From NCBI GenBank assembly GCA_031274365.1, contig JAISQF010000014.1, forward strand, positions 1 to 64,000: a stretch of 64,000 nt of DNA, written 5' to 3'. Position numbers and translations under genes: made by a program. Position 1 is the stretch's first letter. Each line of letters begins with the position of its first letter. The notes below the pieces were generated by a model that saw only the letters and a list, made by a program, of their open reading frames with translations, did not search any database and was not told the DNA's origin. Source of the DNA: Elusimicrobiota bacterium. Lineage in GTDB: Bacteria; Elusimicrobiota; Endomicrobiia; Endomicrobiales; Endomicrobiaceae. This document shows, one piece after another, positions 1-10,732 of the stretch.

Positions 1-70
<70 letters not shown>

Positions 71-71
71 A

Positions 72-173
72 GTCTCTTTTAGCTCATTGCAGGGCATTGA
101 AGCATTGTTATTTGACAAAGTAATAGCAGGTGTTGAAAAGCATAGAACTTTGGAAAATTTGGGAAAACTGTAA
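72..173 (+). CDS. C-terminal fragment of an unidentified protein
   Basis: An open frame runs out of the poly-C edge and ends at a TAA at 171-173, giving about 33 residues that finish with VEKHRTLENLGKL. The composition is protein-like, with mixed hydrophobic and charged residues (IEALLFDKVIAGVEKH). The 5' part of the gene is missing, so neither start nor function can be assigned. I do not recognise the family. If the poly-C is artefactual, the true upstream coding sequence lies outside this assembly. It could also be a chance open frame, since it is too short for a firm call. Confidence 0.35.
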   Translation, partial: VSFSSLQGIEALLFDKVIAGVEKHRTLENLGKL

Positions 174-385
174 AAGTGTAATTTCTTAAACATAAAAACT
201 ATATCCTTTTAATTTTGAAAAGAGGATGTTTGTAATCAGGCAATTAGCCCAGCAGAAAAAAGAAAAGATTAGCCGCAGTAAGAGTAAATAAAGACCCGCC
301 TCAATTTTTAATGCAGTTGCTTTGTATCAAATTTACATCTGTAATGTCAAACTTCGTCCGCTAAAGCGGACTGTTAATGAAGCGT
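174..385. other. Intergenic stretch with one short hairpin
   Basis: No gene is supported here. The only structure I see is a perfect six-base-pair hairpin, GTCCGC-TAAA-GCGGAC, at 356-371. It has no following T-run on either strand, so I do not call it a terminator. The next feature to the right is a fragment of the interspersed repeat. Confidence 0.5.
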
Positions 386-443
386 CATCCCTGCGGGACT
401 TCTACGACAAAAACATAAGTCTATTATCTGTTTGAGATTTTTC
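386..443 (-). repeat. Truncated copy (E) of the interspersed intergenic repeat
   Basis: Positions 398-443 match the left end of the repeat found complete at 4928, 42668 and 44657: the core ACTTCTACGACAAAAACATA followed by a TTTGAG-TTTTTC stretch. Weaker similarity continues down to about 386. Orientation is the same as copy B (right end towards lower coordinates), but everything beyond the left 60 bases is absent. It lies just downstream of the lipoprotein gene stop codon. Confidence 0.75.
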
Positions 444-461
444 GCATATCATTGCCGGCTC

Positions 462-1232
462 TTATGACAATCTTACTTTTATATACGTCTTATTATTATA
501 GCCGGCTAAGTTTATTTGTTTTATATTTGCCTTATATTTGCCTGCAAATTCTTTTCCCGAATTATTTATAGCAGTCTCTAAAATCTGTTTTGTTTCGCTG
601 TCTATTTTTTGCGCTTTAGTTTTAAGAGTTAAAATATTGCCGCTTATACCGCCGTATTCTGGGGAAACCAAACGAATAATTTCTCCCAAAAATGGATTTC
701 TATATCCGAGTCTTTCAATGTCCGCGACAATCAGTCTGCCTGCAAATTCATCGTTAGTTATTTCATGTTTATCGTCGATAATTTTTTTTACAATATCTTT
801 GCCGGCTTTAAGCTCAAGAATATTTCTTGAAAAATAATCGTCTCTTGAAATGCGTTCATAATAATAAGATTTATAATCGTCTATGTTTTGAATATATCTA
901 TAAAGAATATTTTTTTGCGGCGTAAAGGCGTTCACGACCATATATTTAATATTTGAATCGCTGCTTAAAACCACTCTCAATATATTGCTGACCGCGACTG
1001 AAAAATTATGTTGAGCGTCCTGCAAGTCTTTATCGTCGCTTGAGAGAAAGCCCTCCGTTTCTATATCAAGATAGATTGTATTTCCAATTATTGTAACGGT
1101 AGAATCTATGCCGCTCTCTTTTTTTATCAGCTCTTTCAAGCTTTGATCCATAGATTCTTTCGGATAAGTCGGGACGTTACAAGCGGAGAAAAGAAATAAA
1201 AACGATATTGATAAGATTAAAATTTTTTTCAT
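462..1232 (-). CDS. Hypothetical lipoprotein, 256 aa
   Basis: The N-terminus is a lipoprotein signal: MKKILI, a hydrophobic stretch, then the lipobox LFSAC with Cys18 as the predicted lipidation site. The mature protein should be anchored in the outer or inner membrane, facing the periplasm. The remaining 238 residues are mixed alpha/beta in composition, without motifs I recognise, so no function is assigned. It is the last gene of a minus-strand cluster and starts 12 bases after the FtsH-like gene stop. A link with membrane-protein quality control is possible but is inference from position only. The ribosome-binding site is weak (GAGATTTTG). Confidence 0.8.
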   Translation of the reverse strand: MKKILILSISFLFLFSACNVPTYPKESMDQSLKELIKKESGIDSTVTIIGNTIYLDIETEGFLSSDDKDLQDAQHNFSVAVSNILRVVLSSDSNIKYMVVNAFTPQKNILYRYIQNIDDYKSYYYERISRDDYFSRNILELKAGKDIVKKIIDDKHEITNDEFAGRLIVADIERLGYRNPFLGEIIRLVSPEYGGISGNILTLKTKAQKIDSETKQILETAINNSGKEFAGKYKANIKQINLAGYNNKTYIKVRLS

Positions 1233-1244
1233 TTTTCAAAATCT

Positions 1245-2870
1245 CTATTGCCCTCGCAATACCGCCGATTTATTAATTTTAACACCAGCATTTTTTAATG
1301 TCTCTTCAAATTCGTCAAAATCCAATTCTTTAACTTCAAGAAGTTTTTCTACCACAGCGTCAACGGCTTTCCAATTTTTTCTCAGAAAAGTTTCGGCTTT
1401 CTTTAAAGAAGTTTCTAAAATACTTAAAGTTTCATCATTAAGCTGCTCTTTAAGTTTTGAAGACAATTGTTCTTTTGGCATTACGCTAAAATCTCCTACG
1501 AAATTTTTTCTTCCCATACCCAAACGCCACACCATAGCGTTTGCTATTCGCATAGCGTCGGCAAAATCCGAAGAAACGCCCGTTGAAGTCGTTCCGTATT
1601 TTATTTTTTCAGCCGCATAACCCGACAAATCCACGAGAATATCGGCTAAAAGTTTTTCTTTATTATAGATGTGGAATTCCTCTTTTGGATGATAAGAAAC
1701 AAGACCGAAAGAATCTTTGTGAGATTTTATCGTGACCTTAAAAACGTCGTTTGTCGGGTGGAGCATATATAAAGACAATGCATGCCCCGCTTCGTGATAC
1801 GCCGTTTGCTCAAGCTCGGCTGGAGTCATCTCAAGGTGAGTTTCCATTCCCAAATCTATTCTATCCATAGCGTCGGACAAATCGTCCATATCCGTTAAAT
1901 CTTTCTTTTTTCTTGCGGAAATTAAAGCCGCTTCTTTAACGATATTTTCAATATCGGCGGGAGATTTACCGACGGCTTTTCTTGCAAGCCTGTCAATTTT
2001 TACGTCTTGTAAATATTTGATTTTGCTTAGGTAAAAAGAAAAAAGAGCCTCTCTTTCTTTTAAGTTTGGAAGCGTGATATTTATTTTCCTGTCAAAACGT
2101 CCGGGTCTCGTTAACGCTTTGTCTAAAACTTCTTCATTTGCATTTGTTGCGGCTATGACAATTACATTGCTTTTACTTGTATCAAGGCCGTCCATCTCGA
2201 CAAGAAGCTGATTTTGAGTGCTGTTTGTTTCCTCTCCTCCGCCCATATAAGAAAAAGTTCTGCCTCTTCCTATCACTTCAATTTCGTCTATAAAAACAAT
2301 GCAAGCTCCGTTGACAAGGGCATATTCGCGCGCTTTCTTAAAAAGATTTCTCATTCTGCTCGCGCCCACTCCGACAAAAACTTCCACAAATTCGCTGCCC
2401 GCCATATTGATAAAAGGAATGCCGCATTCTGTGGCGATTGCTTTTGCAAGTAAAGTTTTCCCGCAGCCCGGAGGTCCGATTAAAAGAATTCCTTTTATAA
2501 TCTTACCTCCTATTTTTTGAACCTGTTTTCTGTCTTTTATCAACGATACGACTTCAAGCGCTTCTTTCTTTGCTCCCTCCAACCCTATCACATCGCTAAA
2601 TTTAACTTTTATATTTTCGCTTTTAATCGCGGTTTTTTTTATTTGTCCAAAACCCCGCCGCATAAAAAAATAAGCGTAGAAAAAAACAAAAACCAAAGCG
2701 TTCATTGCGACCATCAAAAATTGAATGGGCATAGTGGCGAGAGTCATTGTTCTGTAAAATGATTCAAGCTGCATAAGTCCGTAGATTGATAAAAGTATAA
2801 GAAATAATCCACCCGCGCCGATTAAGATCCAAATCAAATTATTTTTAATAAATTGTTTTATTTTTCGCAT
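1245..2870 (-). CDS. ftsH: FtsH-like AAA+ zinc metalloprotease, 541 aa, short form
   Basis: This is a membrane-bound, ATP-driven protease of the FtsH family, which extracts and degrades membrane and regulatory proteins. Visible motifs are Walker A GPPGCGKT (132-139), pore-loop region FVGVGA (165-170), Walker B IVFIDEIE (191-198), the second region of homology TRPGRFDR (254-261), the zinc motif HEAGH (359-363) and a likely third zinc ligand Asp435. Two N-terminal membrane segments (about 13-35 and 45-70) are separated by only about ten residues. The roughly 70-residue periplasmic domain of standard FtsH is therefore missing, as is part of the usual C-terminus (typical length 600-650). The start overlaps the preceding stop (TAATG), implying translational coupling. 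Protease assignment is secure; whether this is the cell's only FtsH is unknown. Confidence 0.93.
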   Translation of the reverse strand: MRKIKQFIKNNLIWILIGAGGLFLILLSIYGLMQLESFYRTMTLATMPIQFLMVAMNALVFVFFYAYFFMRRGFGQIKKTAIKSENIKVKFSDVIGLEGAKKEALEVVSLIKDRKQVQKIGGKIIKGILLIGPPGCGKTLLAKAIATECGIPFINMAGSEFVEVFVGVGASRMRNLFKKAREYALVNGACIVFIDEIEVIGRGRTFSYMGGGEETNSTQNQLLVEMDGLDTSKSNVIVIAATNANEEVLDKALTRPGRFDRKINITLPNLKEREALFSFYLSKIKYLQDVKIDRLARKAVGKSPADIENIVKEAALISARKKKDLTDMDDLSDAMDRIDLGMETHLEMTPAELEQTAYHEAGHALSLYMLHPTNDVFKVTIKSHKDSFGLVSYHPKEEFHIYNKEKLLADILVDLSGYAAEKIKYGTTSTGVSSDFADAMRIANAMVWRLGMGRKNFVGDFSVMPKEQLSSKLKEQLNDETLSILETSLKKAETFLRKNWKAVDAVVEKLLEVKELDFDEFEETLKNAGVKINKSAVLRGQ

Positions 2871-3277
2871 TAAATTATCGGCTCCGGATTTTTACCGCTC
2901 AAAAAACACAAAAACGCTTCGACGTCTTTTGCATAAAAAATTCCAAAATCCTTATTATCAGCATCTTTATAAATACTTTTTATCACCGGAGAACTCTCTA
3001 TGATTTTTGCTTTTACGGCAATATTTTGACTGTCCAAAACAGCCTTGCCTTTTACTCTTATCCATTCTTGGCAATCCTTTGAAGACGCGGCAATTTCAAA
3101 GTTTGGATTTTTTTCCAATTGTTTATAAACGTCTTTTTTTACAGAGGTGCAAAAATAAAGTTTGCCGTCAATTTCGTCGATAAAACCAAACGGTCTGACT
3201 TTTGCTTTGTCACCGTCGGTAGTGGCTAAATAAAAAACTCCGCAATCTTTGATAAATTCAACTATTTTTTTGTTCAT
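2870..3277 (-). CDS. Pyridoxamine 5'-phosphate oxidase-like FMN-binding protein, 135 aa
   Basis: This is a small split-barrel flavin-binding protein of the pyridoxamine-phosphate-oxidase-like superfamily. Supporting features are the early FYLATTDGDKAKVRPFGF strand pair, the IDGKLYFCTSVKKDVYKQL segment and WIRVKGKAVL, in the order and spacing of that fold. Members of this short group bind FMN or F420 and often act as flavin reductases of unknown substrate; true PdxH is longer. It is the first gene of a cluster with the FtsH-like protease and shares one base with that gene's start. The RBS is GGGAG, a short distance before the ATG. The exact reaction is not predictable. Confidence 0.8.
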   Translation of the reverse strand: MNKKIVEFIKDCGVFYLATTDGDKAKVRPFGFIDEIDGKLYFCTSVKKDVYKQLEKNPNFEIAASSKDCQEWIRVKGKAVLDSQNIAVKAKIIESSPVIKSIYKDADNKDFGIFYAKDVEAFLCFLSGKNPEPII

Positions 3278-3342
3278 AATTTTCTCCCTTTTTTAATATT
3301 AAAATTACCATTGCGTCTCGTTAAACCGCAATCTCTATTTTT

Positions 3343-4864
<1,522 letters not shown>

Positions 4865-4927
4865 AAGGGGGGAATGCGCTGCCGGCAAGATGATGAGGCG
4901 GGCGCCGCATATATTACGCAAGAGGGC

Positions 4928-5300
4928 GAAAAACCCCAAACATATAAAGACTTATGTTTTTGCCATAGAAGTCTTGCAAGAGACGACACTTGCTTTTATT
5001 TTTTATTCTTTCTTTTTTAGTTTTTTGACTTCAGCCGCTGCGGACATTCGCTTATATTTTTTTGGCATTTGCCAAACTCGCCGCCCCCGCGCATTACGAC
5101 ATAAGGTAGGACGGCTCACACAGTGTCAAATGATAATCCAAAAAAATATTTCGCTCATAGACACGTCCTTTTAAGGCGGCCTCTGCAAAAAACCCTCTAT
5201 AAATAAAGACACGACAAAATAATTAAATTATGCTGTAAGTTCATTTAACCTATCATTACAAAAAGTCTAATATGTTAAGAGATGTTACAGAGGGTTGACG
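4928..5300 (+). repeat. Interspersed intergenic repeat, copy A (about 373 bp)
   Basis: This full copy is shared with 42668-43056 (inverted), 44657-45031 and, truncated, 46871-47160. Landmarks in order are the left end AAAAACCCCAAACA, the block GACTTCAGCCGCTGCGGACA, the near-palindrome TTTGGCATTTGCCAAA (5061-5076), the block GGCTCACACAGTGTCAAATG, AAAGACACGACAAAATAATT, and the right end AAGTCTAATATGTTAAGAGA. The outer ends are imperfect inverted repeats around AGACTT. The right end finishes at TTGACG (5295-5300), aligned with the -35 boxes at the ends of copies C and D. Here it runs into the rpoD 3' end. No reading frame is kept across copies, so it is probably a non-coding, MITE-like element. 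Confidence 0.9.
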
Positions 5301-5313
5301 TTTATTTTAAGAA

Positions 5314-7035
5314 TTATTCCGCATCCAAGTATTCCCTTAAAGATTTACTTCTCGAGGGGTGACGCAATTTTCTTATGGCTTTAGCTTCAATTTGTCTAAC
5401 TCTTTCTCTGGTCACACCGAATTTTTTTCCAACTTCTTCCAATGTGCTGGGATAACCTATGCCGATCCCATATCTTAAACTAATAATATCGGATTCGCGC
5501 GGGGTCAAAGTGTTTAGAACTTTTTGAAGATCAAGCTGCAATCTATATTGTTGAGTTTTTGCAACGGGGCTTGGACTATTTTGATCTTCAATAAAATCCT
5601 CAACTTTTGAATCTTCTTCCGCCATCACCGGCGAGGCTAATGATATTGGCTCTTGCATCATTTTAAGTATTTTTCTCACTCTGTCGATCGAAAGATGCAA
5701 TCCTTTGGCATACTCTTCGACATTAGGCTCTCTGCCGATATCTTGCTGAAATCTTTTTTTGAATTTTGTCAATTTGGATATAAGTTCTTTCATATGAACT
5801 GGAATTCTTATCGTTCTTGATTGATCGGCTATGGCGCGGTTTATTGATTGTCTTATCCACCATGTCGCATATGTTGAAAACTTAAATCCTCTTTTCCATT
5901 CAAACTTTTCAACGGCTTTTGATAGCCCCAAATTACCTTCCTGAATTAAATCTGAAAGTTCAAGATTGCTTATACCCGTGTGTTTTTTTGCTATTGAGAC
6001 GACAAGCCTGAAATTAGCTTCAATAAGTTTTTTCTTATCGCGGTGTATTATTTCTTCAAGTTCTCTTATTTTTCTATCGGTTTCTATCATCTCTTCGGGG
6101 GTAATGGCAAATGTTGTTTGCAGAGAATCTTGTTTTGCCAAAACGGTTTCAATTTCGTTTAAGTCATTTTCCACATTTGCAATTTTGGCGCCCGTTGTCT
6201 TCTCAAAAGCCGACGCAGAAATTTTTTTTGCCATAAAATTTTTATAAAGAGCTTTCACTTTTTGAACTGAATTTTTGTATTTTTTTTCAAATCGTCTTAT
6301 TATGTCTCTTGTCTCATGTAATTTTAGCGCGGTGGTTTTTATTTTATTTGTAAGTCTTTTTATTTTATCTTGGTTAAGATTGAGACTTGATATAATAGAT
6401 AGGATTTTCGAATTTGCATTGACGATTTTCTTTTTACATTTCTCTTTTTCAACTTTAGATAAAGAGTGCGATTGAAGTTTTTTCTTAAGAGAAGTTATTG
6501 ATTTTTCAAGACTTGTTATTTCCTGCACGGCTTTTTTCATTTTTAATTCCATACTTTTAAGCTGGGATTTTGATTTTTTCCCTCGAGGCATTAATTCTTT
6601 TGGAGTCATTTCCTGCTGGCTTATCAATGTTTCCCAATTTCTAATTTCTTTTATGATTAGAGGCGATTCCAAAACGATGGATTGAAGTTTTTTCTCATTT
6701 TCGCGGACATTTTTTGCAAGCTGAACCTCGAGCGGTCTTTGTAATAGAGGGACTTTTGACATTTCCGTGAGATATGTTCGTATAGAGCTTACATCCTCGC
6801 CGTCGGTTGAGATTTTTATTTGCTGTTCGACGGCTTTACCCTGTTTTAGAGGTTTTGCGGGGAATTTTTTCTTTTTAACCACGTCAATTTTTAGATCTTC
6901 TAAAACGTCAAAAAATTTCTCTATTTTCCTTAAAGTTATGCCCGATGGCATTAAAGAGTTTATTTCGTCATAAGTAAGACATCCCTGCTCTTTTCCAAGC
7001 TCAATTAAATCCTTAAATGCGTCTTTTTTTGTCAT
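5314..7035 (-). CDS. rpoD: Primary RNA polymerase sigma factor, 573 aa
   Basis: This is the housekeeping sigma-70 that directs RNA polymerase to most promoters. Region 1.2 ([18 protein letters not shown], about 83-100), regions 2.1-2.4 ([40 protein letters not shown]), region 3 and region 4.2 with its helix-turn-helix ([18 protein letters not shown]) are all intact. Between 1.2 and 2 lies a long, Lys-rich, helical non-conserved region of about 200 residues, typical of primary rather than alternative sigma factors. The ATG overlaps the dnaG stop (ATGA), and its RBS AAGGAG is encoded in the last dnaG codons, so the two are translationally coupled. It ends the dnaG-rpoD operon. The many TTGACA/TATAAT promoters in this window fit it. 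Confidence 0.97.
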   Translation of the reverse strand: MTKKDAFKDLIELGKEQGCLTYDEINSLMPSGITLRKIEKFFDVLEDLKIDVVKKKKFPAKPLKQGKAVEQQIKISTDGEDVSSIRTYLTEMSKVPLLQRPLEVQLAKNVRENEKKLQSIVLESPLIIKEIRNWETLISQQEMTPKELMPRGKKSKSQLKSMELKMKKAVQEITSLEKSITSLKKKLQSHSLSKVEKEKCKKKIVNANSKILSIISSLNLNQDKIKRLTNKIKTTALKLHETRDIIRRFEKKYKNSVQKVKALYKNFMAKKISASAFEKTTGAKIANVENDLNEIETVLAKQDSLQTTFAITPEEMIETDRKIRELEEIIHRDKKKLIEANFRLVVSIAKKHTGISNLELSDLIQEGNLGLSKAVEKFEWKRGFKFSTYATWWIRQSINRAIADQSRTIRIPVHMKELISKLTKFKKRFQQDIGREPNVEEYAKGLHLSIDRVRKILKMMQEPISLASPVMAEEDSKVEDFIEDQNSPSPVAKTQQYRLQLDLQKVLNTLTPRESDIISLRYGIGIGYPSTLEEVGKKFGVTRERVRQIEAKAIRKLRHPSRSKSLREYLDAE

Positions 7036-8768
7036 ATTATCTCCTTAGAACCTTTCAACTTTTGCGTTAAATGTTTGTATTTTTCAAGTTTTGTTTGATC
7101 TCTTTCTTTTTGTCCGCTTAACATTTGCGACACTTCCTCTTTTAATTTCAGAGCTTCTTTGCTTAAAAGCCGCGTCCTCAAATCCTTTACAGTTTTATTA
7201 AAAATCTCGTCCGCATCTGGATAGTTGGGCATATCGGAAGTCAATTTATCAAAACTTTCTTTTTCATCGTCGGAAAGCGCATTCATTATTTTTGCATGAT
7301 CTTTTCCCAAACGCGCCATCTCGAATATTTTTGCACAAAATGGATCGGTCAAAACGTCTGAAATATCGTCTTTTAAAAACTTTGGATCAGATAACGCTAT
7401 TTTTATTAAATTTTCTTGCGGTAAATAAAAAAGCTTTTCTTTTTTTTGCGTGTTTTCATCGTCTGTTATTTCAGCCGCGGATCTTCTAAAGTTTTTGCGT
7501 CCGGCAAATTCATATCTAATAGCGGATTCCGTAATGTTTAATTTTTGAGCCGTCAGTTTAGTCCATTCGTCGCGAACTATTGGATTTGGACTTTTTGAAA
7601 TAAAGTTTAAAATTTCAGACGCGGCTTTTGCTTTGCTTTCCGCGGAGTTAATATTTTTTGAGCATTCGTCTATAATAAAATCTATAGCATTTTTAGAAGT
7701 GTTTTTTATCATCGCGATAAAACTTTCTTTTCCGTAAGCGTTTAGATATTCGTCGGCGTCAACATTTTCAGGGAGAAAAGAAACGGTAGTTTCAATTGAA
7801 TTTTCAATAAGAATTTCAAGAGCTCTTTTGGCCGCCGCTCTGCCCGCGTCGTCTGAGTCAAAAAGCAGAGTGACTTTATCGGCATATCTTGATATTAGTT
7901 TTGCATGCAGCTGAGTGAAAGCCGTTCCAAGAGGCGCAACCGCTCCGTAAATGCCGAATTGATAAGGAATAATCACGTCCACATAACCTTCTAAAACTAT
8001 TATTTCTCTTTCTCTTCTTGTTTGAGGCAGCGTTTGAAATAATCCGTAGAGGTTTGAAGATTTAGAAAATAAAATAGTCTCGGGAGTATTTATATATTTC
8101 GGCTGTCTATCCGAAAGAGTCCTTCCGCCAAAAGCGACAATTCTTCCTTGGACGTCAAAGATCGGAAAAACGAGTCTATCGGACATATATTCAAAAAAAT
8201 TATTTGAATCGTTTTCTTTTATTAAACCGGCTTTTATAAGACTTTGCGATTCAATACCTTTTTTGAAAGCGGCTTTTACAAGCATTCCATAAGGCGCGTA
8301 TCCAAGTTTGAATTTCGTTATGCTGTTTTTGTTTATCGAGCGCTTGGATAGATAATTTCTTGCCGTCTGCGCTTTTGAACTTTCAAGCAAACATTTATTA
8401 TAAAAATTAGCGGCGCTTTCAAGAGTTTCATAAAGAGCGGCTTTTTCTGATTTTTTTATAATGTCGGATTTATTTTCAGGGATTTCTATTTGCGCTCTTT
8501 GGGCAAGTTTTCTCACCGCTTCAATCCAGGGGACATTATCCATAAGCTCGATAAACTTAAAAACATCTCCCGCCTTACCGCAGCCAAAACATTTAAAAAT
8601 CCCTCTTTCGGGACTTATGCTGAAAGAGGGAGTTTTTTCATGATGAAACGGACAACAAGCTTTCCAATCACGACCAGAACGTTTTAGATCGGGCAAATAT
8701 TGCATTGCAACCGAAACTAAATCGTTTGACTCTTTTATCTTATCTATAATTTCTTCAGGTATTGCCAT
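7032..8768 (-). CDS. dnaG: DNA primase, 578 aa
   Basis: It makes RNA primers for DNA replication at the fork. Visible parts are the N-terminal CHC2 zinc finger ([12 protein letters not shown] followed by FKCFGCG), the RNA polymerase core, and the TOPRIM core with VLEGYVDVI and the [16 protein letters not shown] metal-binding motif. The C-terminal DnaB-binding helical domain is charged. I place the start at the ATG at 8768 (MAIPEEIID), matching the family N-terminus and lying one base after the upstream stop. An earlier in-frame ATG at 8843 would add 25 residues inside the upstream gene and is unlikely. It sits between the NIF3-like gene and rpoD, a conserved bacterial arrangement. Confidence 0.96.
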   Translation of the reverse strand: MAIPEEIIDKIKESNDLVSVAMQYLPDLKRSGRDWKACCPFHHEKTPSFSISPERGIFKCFGCGKAGDVFKFIELMDNVPWIEAVRKLAQRAQIEIPENKSDIIKKSEKAALYETLESAANFYNKCLLESSKAQTARNYLSKRSINKNSITKFKLGYAPYGMLVKAAFKKGIESQSLIKAGLIKENDSNNFFEYMSDRLVFPIFDVQGRIVAFGGRTLSDRQPKYINTPETILFSKSSNLYGLFQTLPQTRREREIIVLEGYVDVIIPYQFGIYGAVAPLGTAFTQLHAKLISRYADKVTLLFDSDDAGRAAAKRALEILIENSIETTVSFLPENVDADEYLNAYGKESFIAMIKNTSKNAIDFIIDECSKNINSAESKAKAASEILNFISKSPNPIVRDEWTKLTAQKLNITESAIRYEFAGRKNFRRSAAEITDDENTQKKEKLFYLPQENLIKIALSDPKFLKDDISDVLTDPFCAKIFEMARLGKDHAKIMNALSDDEKESFDKLTSDMPNYPDADEIFNKTVKDLRTRLLSKEALKLKEEVSQMLSGQKERDQTKLEKYKHLTQKLKGSKEII

Positions 8769-8769
8769 T

Positions 8770-9726
8770 TTATCTTCTAAATCTTCTAAATCCGGAAGCT
8801 TGTATAAATTCAAGCTTCCCGTATTCTTTTTCCAATTTATCAAACATTAAATTTAATCCTAAATTATCAGACGATATGTGGCCGGCTATAACGACATTAA
8901 ATTTGTATTTTTCAGCTTCGTCTAAAGATTTCTTTCCCATATGCATTGAGACTATCGTTCCAATTCCCGCGGCGCTTAATTGCGCAAACATTTCCGTCGG
9001 TCCTTCAAAACCTCCGGTCATATCGACAAAAATTTTTCCGCATCTGGAATTTTCATTTCCTAAAAAAATTTGAGGCGAATGTCCCTCTTTTGAACTTTGT
9101 AAATATTCGGGCAGTTTGCTTAGTGAACTTAAAATATCTCCCAAATATTGCGGTTTTGCTTTCTCAAATTCATTGTGTAAAAAGAAAGCGACTTGATTGT
9201 CCGCGACGGTATGAGCCGTCATAAAAGGAATATTTAAAAGCTTTGCGGCATCGCTGACTCTTTGAGAATTTTGAGGAAGAATGCTTTTTTCAACTTCTTT
9301 AATTCTTGAGAGAACTATTTTTTCCGCAACATTTATAGGCACGCCGAATTTATTTAATATATCCGTTTGCATATGACCGATATTGTGAAAAGTCGCATAA
9401 GCATAACCTTCCGGATGATGCGATATTATAACGTCTATTTTTTTGCCGGAGTCTATGAGATATTTAGCTAATAAAATTTCCTGCGTATCGACGTCTATTG
9501 CCGCGAAAATGCTTTTGACTTCCGTCTGCGGATCTCCAAAAATAATGCGGGAATCATAATAAGGATTTTTTAGACTTTCCGCATCAAACAATTTCTTTCT
9601 TGCATCGCTGAGAGCGTCATATTGAGTTTTGCGTTTATTCAAATCCGCTTCAACCGCTTCTCTTCCTCTGAGGTCGGCATTTATCGCTTCTTTTATAAAG
9701 AAGTCTTGCATTTCGCCTAATTTCAT
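8770..9726 (-). CDS. NIF3-family metal-binding protein, 318 aa
   Basis: This belongs to the NIF3 superfamily (also annotated GTP cyclohydrolase I type 2/DUF34), proteins with a di-metal site whose cellular role is unsettled. Supporting residues are the metal-ligand segments ISHHPEGYAY and the C-terminal AGHISSDNLGLNLMFD, spaced as in the family. The first 60 residues form a charged helical extension. The strong RBS GGGAGG lies close to the ATG. Its stop is one base from dnaG. A NIF3 gene beside dnaG-rpoD is also found in Firmicutes, which supports a real operon. The reaction is not assigned. Confidence 0.85.
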   Translation of the reverse strand: MKLGEMQDFFIKEAINADLRGREAVEADLNKRKTQYDALSDARKKLFDAESLKNPYYDSRIIFGDPQTEVKSIFAAIDVDTQEILLAKYLIDSGKKIDVIISHHPEGYAYATFHNIGHMQTDILNKFGVPINVAEKIVLSRIKEVEKSILPQNSQRVSDAAKLLNIPFMTAHTVADNQVAFFLHNEFEKAKPQYLGDILSSLSKLPEYLQSSKEGHSPQIFLGNENSRCGKIFVDMTGGFEGPTEMFAQLSAAGIGTIVSMHMGKKSLDEAEKYKFNVVIAGHISSDNLGLNLMFDKLEKEYGKLEFIQASGFRRFRR

Positions 9727-9773
9727 AGTTCCTCCCTTTGAAAGATTTTTTTACTTATAAATCAAAGAAAAGA

Positions 9774-9815
9774 GAGCCGTATCTTTAACTCAAAATTTGG
9801 TCAACGATACAACTC
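9774..9815 (-). terminator. Rho-independent terminator after rpsU
   Basis: On the minus strand a 10-bp stem with two G-T pairs (9806-9815 with 9774-9783) is followed by CTCTTTTCTTT. It lies 24 bases past the rpsU stop and before the NIF3-like gene. It could end the HIT-rpsU transcript or partly attenuate read-through into dnaG-rpoD, as the rpsU-dnaG terminator does in E. coli. Confidence 0.7.
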
Positions 9816-9838
9816 CCTTTTATTTTTAAGCGGCAATA

Positions 9839-10036
9839 TTATCTGTTGTCTTTAAGCATTTTGCGTCTAATCTTTCTTTTAGCTTCCGTTAGTTTTTCTT
9901 TCTTTACGATGCTGGGAGCTTTGTAGAATTCTCTCTTTTTAATTTCCTGCATTATTCCGCTTTTCTCGCATTCTCTCTTAAAACGTCTTATAGCCTCGTC
10001 AACTGATTCTCCGTCTCTTAGTTTTACATATGCCAT
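9839..10036 (-). CDS. rpsU: Small ribosomal subunit protein bS21, 65 aa
   Basis: S21 sits near the 16S rRNA 3' end and affects translation initiation. The sequence MAYVKLRDGESVDEAIRRFK, the KREFYKAPS segment and the Arg/Lys-rich C-terminus are typical, and the length is standard. The start is the ATG at 10034-10036, preceded by an AAAGGCGG ribosome-binding site. The longer frame reaching 10174 would overlap the HIT gene and is rejected. Together with dnaG and rpoD this recreates the macromolecular-synthesis gene set, with a NIF3-like gene and a terminator inserted between rpsU and dnaG. Confidence 0.96.
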   Translation of the reverse strand: MAYVKLRDGESVDEAIRRFKRECEKSGIMQEIKKREFYKAPSIVKKEKLTEAKRKIRRKMLKDNR

Positions 10037-10097
10037 TAAATTTTCACACCGCCTTTCTTTATAAAAAGTTTTATTCTCGCCGCAAAGCGGCAGTATT

Positions 10098-10445
10098 CTA
10101 TCCGGGTGGCCATCCAAAAACTCTGCCTCCAAGTAAATGATAATGAATATGGTCAACCGTCTGTCCGCCGTCATTGCCGCAATTATTTACAACTCTATAA
10201 CCATTTTTAAGTTCTGTAAAGCTCTTGGCTATTTTTGAAATAGTAAATTGAATATGTCCTAAAAGCTCTTTATCATCTTGTGAAATATCGGATAAACTTC
10301 TAATGTGTTTTTTGGGAACTATTATTATATGTATGGGCGCTTGAGGATTTATATCGTTAAAAGCAAGGAGTAAATCGTCTTCATATATTTTGTTTGACGG
10401 AATGACATTATTAATTATTTTGCAAAAGAGACAATCCTTATCCAT
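10098..10445 (-). CDS. Histidine-triad (HIT) nucleotide-binding protein, 115 aa
   Basis: This is an HINT-type HIT hydrolase, which cleaves nucleoside phosphoramidates and adenylates such as aminoacyl-AMP. The family signature is complete: N-terminal CLFCKII, the APIHIIIVPKKHI strand, and the histidine triad DHIHYHLLGGR with the catalytic middle His. CxxC at positions 5-8 resembles the zinc-binding pair of many HINT proteins. It is 61 bases upstream of rpsU and likely co-transcribed with it, as often seen. Start and length fit the family. Confidence 0.93.
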   Translation of the reverse strand: MDKDCLFCKIINNVIPSNKIYEDDLLLAFNDINPQAPIHIIIVPKKHIRSLSDISQDDKELLGHIQFTISKIAKSFTELKNGYRVVNNCGNDGGQTVDHIHYHLLGGRVFGWPPG

Positions 10446-10641
10446 AAATACAATTCCTTATTTTTTGATTTATTTTAGCATTTTTAATCATAAAATTCAA
10501 TAGTCTGTAAGCGCTAAAAAATATATTTATATTATATTTATAATCAATAATTTTAATATATATAATTATAAATATTAAAATACACAAATCACAGAAAACA
10601 CAACTATATCAACAACTTGATAACATTTATTGTTAGTATGT

Positions 10642-10669
10642 TTGCAATTTGATATTTTTATTGTATAAT
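10642..10669 (+). promoter_or_regulatory. Promoter of the giant autotransporter gene
   Basis: TTGCAA (10642-10647), 16 bases, then a perfect TATAAT (10664-10669), placing the start of transcription about 55 bases before the ATG. The motif ACTTGATAACA lies just upstream at 10615-10625 and recurs before the second giant autotransporter. The rest of 10446-10641 is very AT-rich, without other structure I can name. Confidence 0.6.
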
Positions 10670-10732
10670 ATGTGCAGAGTTCAATAATAATATGTGACAA
10701 TGTATTTGAATTTCAAATAATAAAGGTGAAAA

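Noticed and set aside
3310-3332. Small hairpin ATTGCG/CGCAAT between guaB and the FMN-binding gene as a terminator
   Set aside because: The stem is only six base pairs, and the T-rich side faces the plus strand, where no gene ends.
4890-5174. A 94-residue frame within repeat copy A and frames in copies C and D (44632-44826, 46770-46979)
   Set aside because: The frames and their peptides are not kept between copies, so the repeat is better seen as non-coding.
8769-8843. Longer DnaG N-terminus starting at 8843
   Set aside because: It would overlap the NIF3-like gene by about 74 bases and adds residues not found in primases.
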